From contig WOZC01000079.1 in NCBI GenBank assembly GCA_011620465.1, forward strand, positions 1 through 8,118: a stretch of DNA of 8,118 nucleotides, written 5' to 3'. The notes under the pieces are model-generated. The model was given only the letters and a program-made list of their open reading frames with translations, was not told where the DNA came from and made no database searches. Of the stretch, positions 7,200 to 8,118 are shown piece after piece. Source of the DNA: Anaerolineaceae bacterium (GTDB taxonomy: Bacteria > Chloroflexota > Anaerolineae > Anaerolineales > Anaerolineaceae). The translations under genes were made by a program, and so were the position numbers. Positions within the stretch are counted from its first letter, which is position 1. Each line of letters starts with the position of its first letter.

Positions 7200-8118
7200 C
7201 TATTTCATGTATCGACTTACAATTGTTGCCGCGCCAGGCAGGGCTACCCGATCGCCAGGGGTGAGTTGAGCGGGTGGATTTTGCCTCCAGTTTGGCGCGT
7301 TTTGGAAAATGAATATCTTGGTGCCCTCCACGGCTGCTTTCTTGTCAATAAATGCCTGACCGGTCAGGTAACCTTGGCTGTCGATCGCGCAGCTGGTGAC
7401 CTTGCCAATCATGCGTCCCTTAAGATCGCAAACCGGGTCGCCATGGTGAGCCATGCGTACCGACTTCTCGTCAAAAGTAAAGCGTGCGACTACACCAGTG
7501 CGTTCGGCTTCACGTTTAACAAAAGCTTCTCTGCCGATAAACCAGGCCGAATTTAGTTTGAGGAAGGGCAGGAACCCAGCCTCACCGATCGTAAGGTTCA
7601 TGTCACCACCCATTTCATGTCCGTACAAGGGCAGTCCAGCTTCAGTGCGCAGGGAATCACGCGCGCCCAAACCGTTCGGCAGCATACCCAGGGGGGTGCC
7701 AGCTTCCATGATGGCATTCCAGAAGTGAACCGCGTTGTCCGGGTGAACAAAGAGTTCAAAAGCCATCTTTTCACCGGTGTAGCCGGTTCGTGAGACAATC
7801 ACATCGATACCAGCAAGGACGCTCTGGCAAAGTTGGTTTCGATTTAAGCGGCGGATCTTGCGCTGTTCAGCTGGTTCGGCGATCGCGCACAAAATTTCCC
7901 GGCTGAGTGGTCCTTGAAGGGCGATATCAACCAGCATATCTTTGCCTTCCTTGGCATCTTTCAGGTTGCGCAAGATAACATGGCGACCAAAAATAGTGAC
8001 CCATGGGCGTTCCCGATCAACCAGGACTTCACCGTCTTTCACAGCATTGAGCCATGCCCAGTCTTTTTCTTCGTTGGCGGCATTGACCACCAACAGATAC
8101 TTTTCTTTCGCGATGCGA
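7200..8118 (-). CDS. GcvT-family aminomethyltransferase-like, folate-dependent protein (5' end outside window)
   Basis: Resembles the T-protein of the glycine cleavage system, which passes a one-carbon unit from the lipoyl-bound aminomethyl group to tetrahydrofolate. The frame is open to the right edge; the TTG at 8093-8091 is an internal Leu in a YLLVVNAAN motif typical of GcvT. About 305 residues are visible, so roughly the first 100 are missing. The conserved catalytic Asp of GcvT normally sits shortly before YLLVVNAAN and so falls just outside the window. Other family motifs are SRTGYTGE (7793-7770), GARDSLR (7667-7647) and LPLYGHE (7634-7614). A C-terminal barrel follows, with GDPVCD, GKVTS and AFID pieces. 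The C-terminus carries a loop before its last strand that looks longer than usual. No GcvH, GcvP or lipoylation gene is visible, so a paralog demethylating another substrate is possible. The aminotransferase lies 27 bases downstream. Confidence 0.88.
   Translation of the reverse strand, partial: RIAKEKYLLVVNAANEEKDWAWLNAVKDGEVLVDRERPWVTIFGRHVILRNLKDAKEGKDMLVDIALQGPLSREILCAIAEPAEQRKIRRLNRNQLCQSVLAGIDVIVSRTGYTGEKMAFELFVHPDNAVHFWNAIMEAGTPLGMLPNGLGARDSLRTEAGLPLYGHEMGGDMNLTIGEAGFLPFLKLNSAWFIGREAFVKREAERTGVVARFTFDEKSVRMAHHGDPVCDLKGRMIGKVTSCAIDSQGYLTGQAFIDKKAAVEGTKIFIFQNAPNWRQNPPAQLTPGDRVALPGAATIVSRYMK

Noticed and set aside
8091..8093. TTG as a start codon for the GcvT-like protein
   Set aside because: It lies within the conserved YLLVVNAAN motif, the frame stays open to the right edge, and there is no ribosome binding site before it.

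Overview
The window is a dense, mid-GC bacterial segment with five protein genes, two of them cut by the window edges. It has no RNA genes, mobile elements, CRISPR arrays or intergenic gaps over about 85 bases. Gene content (an exported amylopullulanase-type GH57 lipoprotein beside a GH13 amylase, a ThrRS-like/uridine-kinase fusion, a 2-aminoadipate-type aminotransferase and a GcvT-family protein) suits an anaerobic carbohydrate fermenter. My best guess is Chloroflexota, class Anaerolineae. This rests on overall protein flavour, not on a diagnostic marker, and Thermotogota-like or clostridial relatives cannot be excluded.

Left part, plus strand (1-5866): the 3' end of a GH13 alpha-amylase gene is followed after 32 bases by a 1035-residue GH57 lipoprotein gene. 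Nine bases later comes a 569-residue nucleoside (uridine-type) kinase with an N-terminal threonyl-tRNA-synthetase-like module. The tight spacing suggests one transcript, with its promoter left of the window. The two glycosidases probably work together on starch-type alpha-glucans at the cell surface. The kinase has no obvious part in that and may simply be co-transcribed.

Middle (5867-5948): a perfect 14-bp hairpin with A/T tracts lies between convergent genes and should terminate transcription from both sides.

Right part, minus strand (5949-8118): a GcvT-family folate-dependent protein (5' end beyond the right edge) is followed after 27 bases by a PLP-dependent aminotransferase. They look like a two-gene, or longer, amino-acid metabolism operon reading leftward into the shared terminator.

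I see no clearly new biological system. The points most worth a second look are the surface-anchored GH57 protein with two extra C-terminal modules, the kinase whose ThrRS-like module appears to have lost all four metal/editing ligands, and the aminotransferase paired with a GcvT-family protein.
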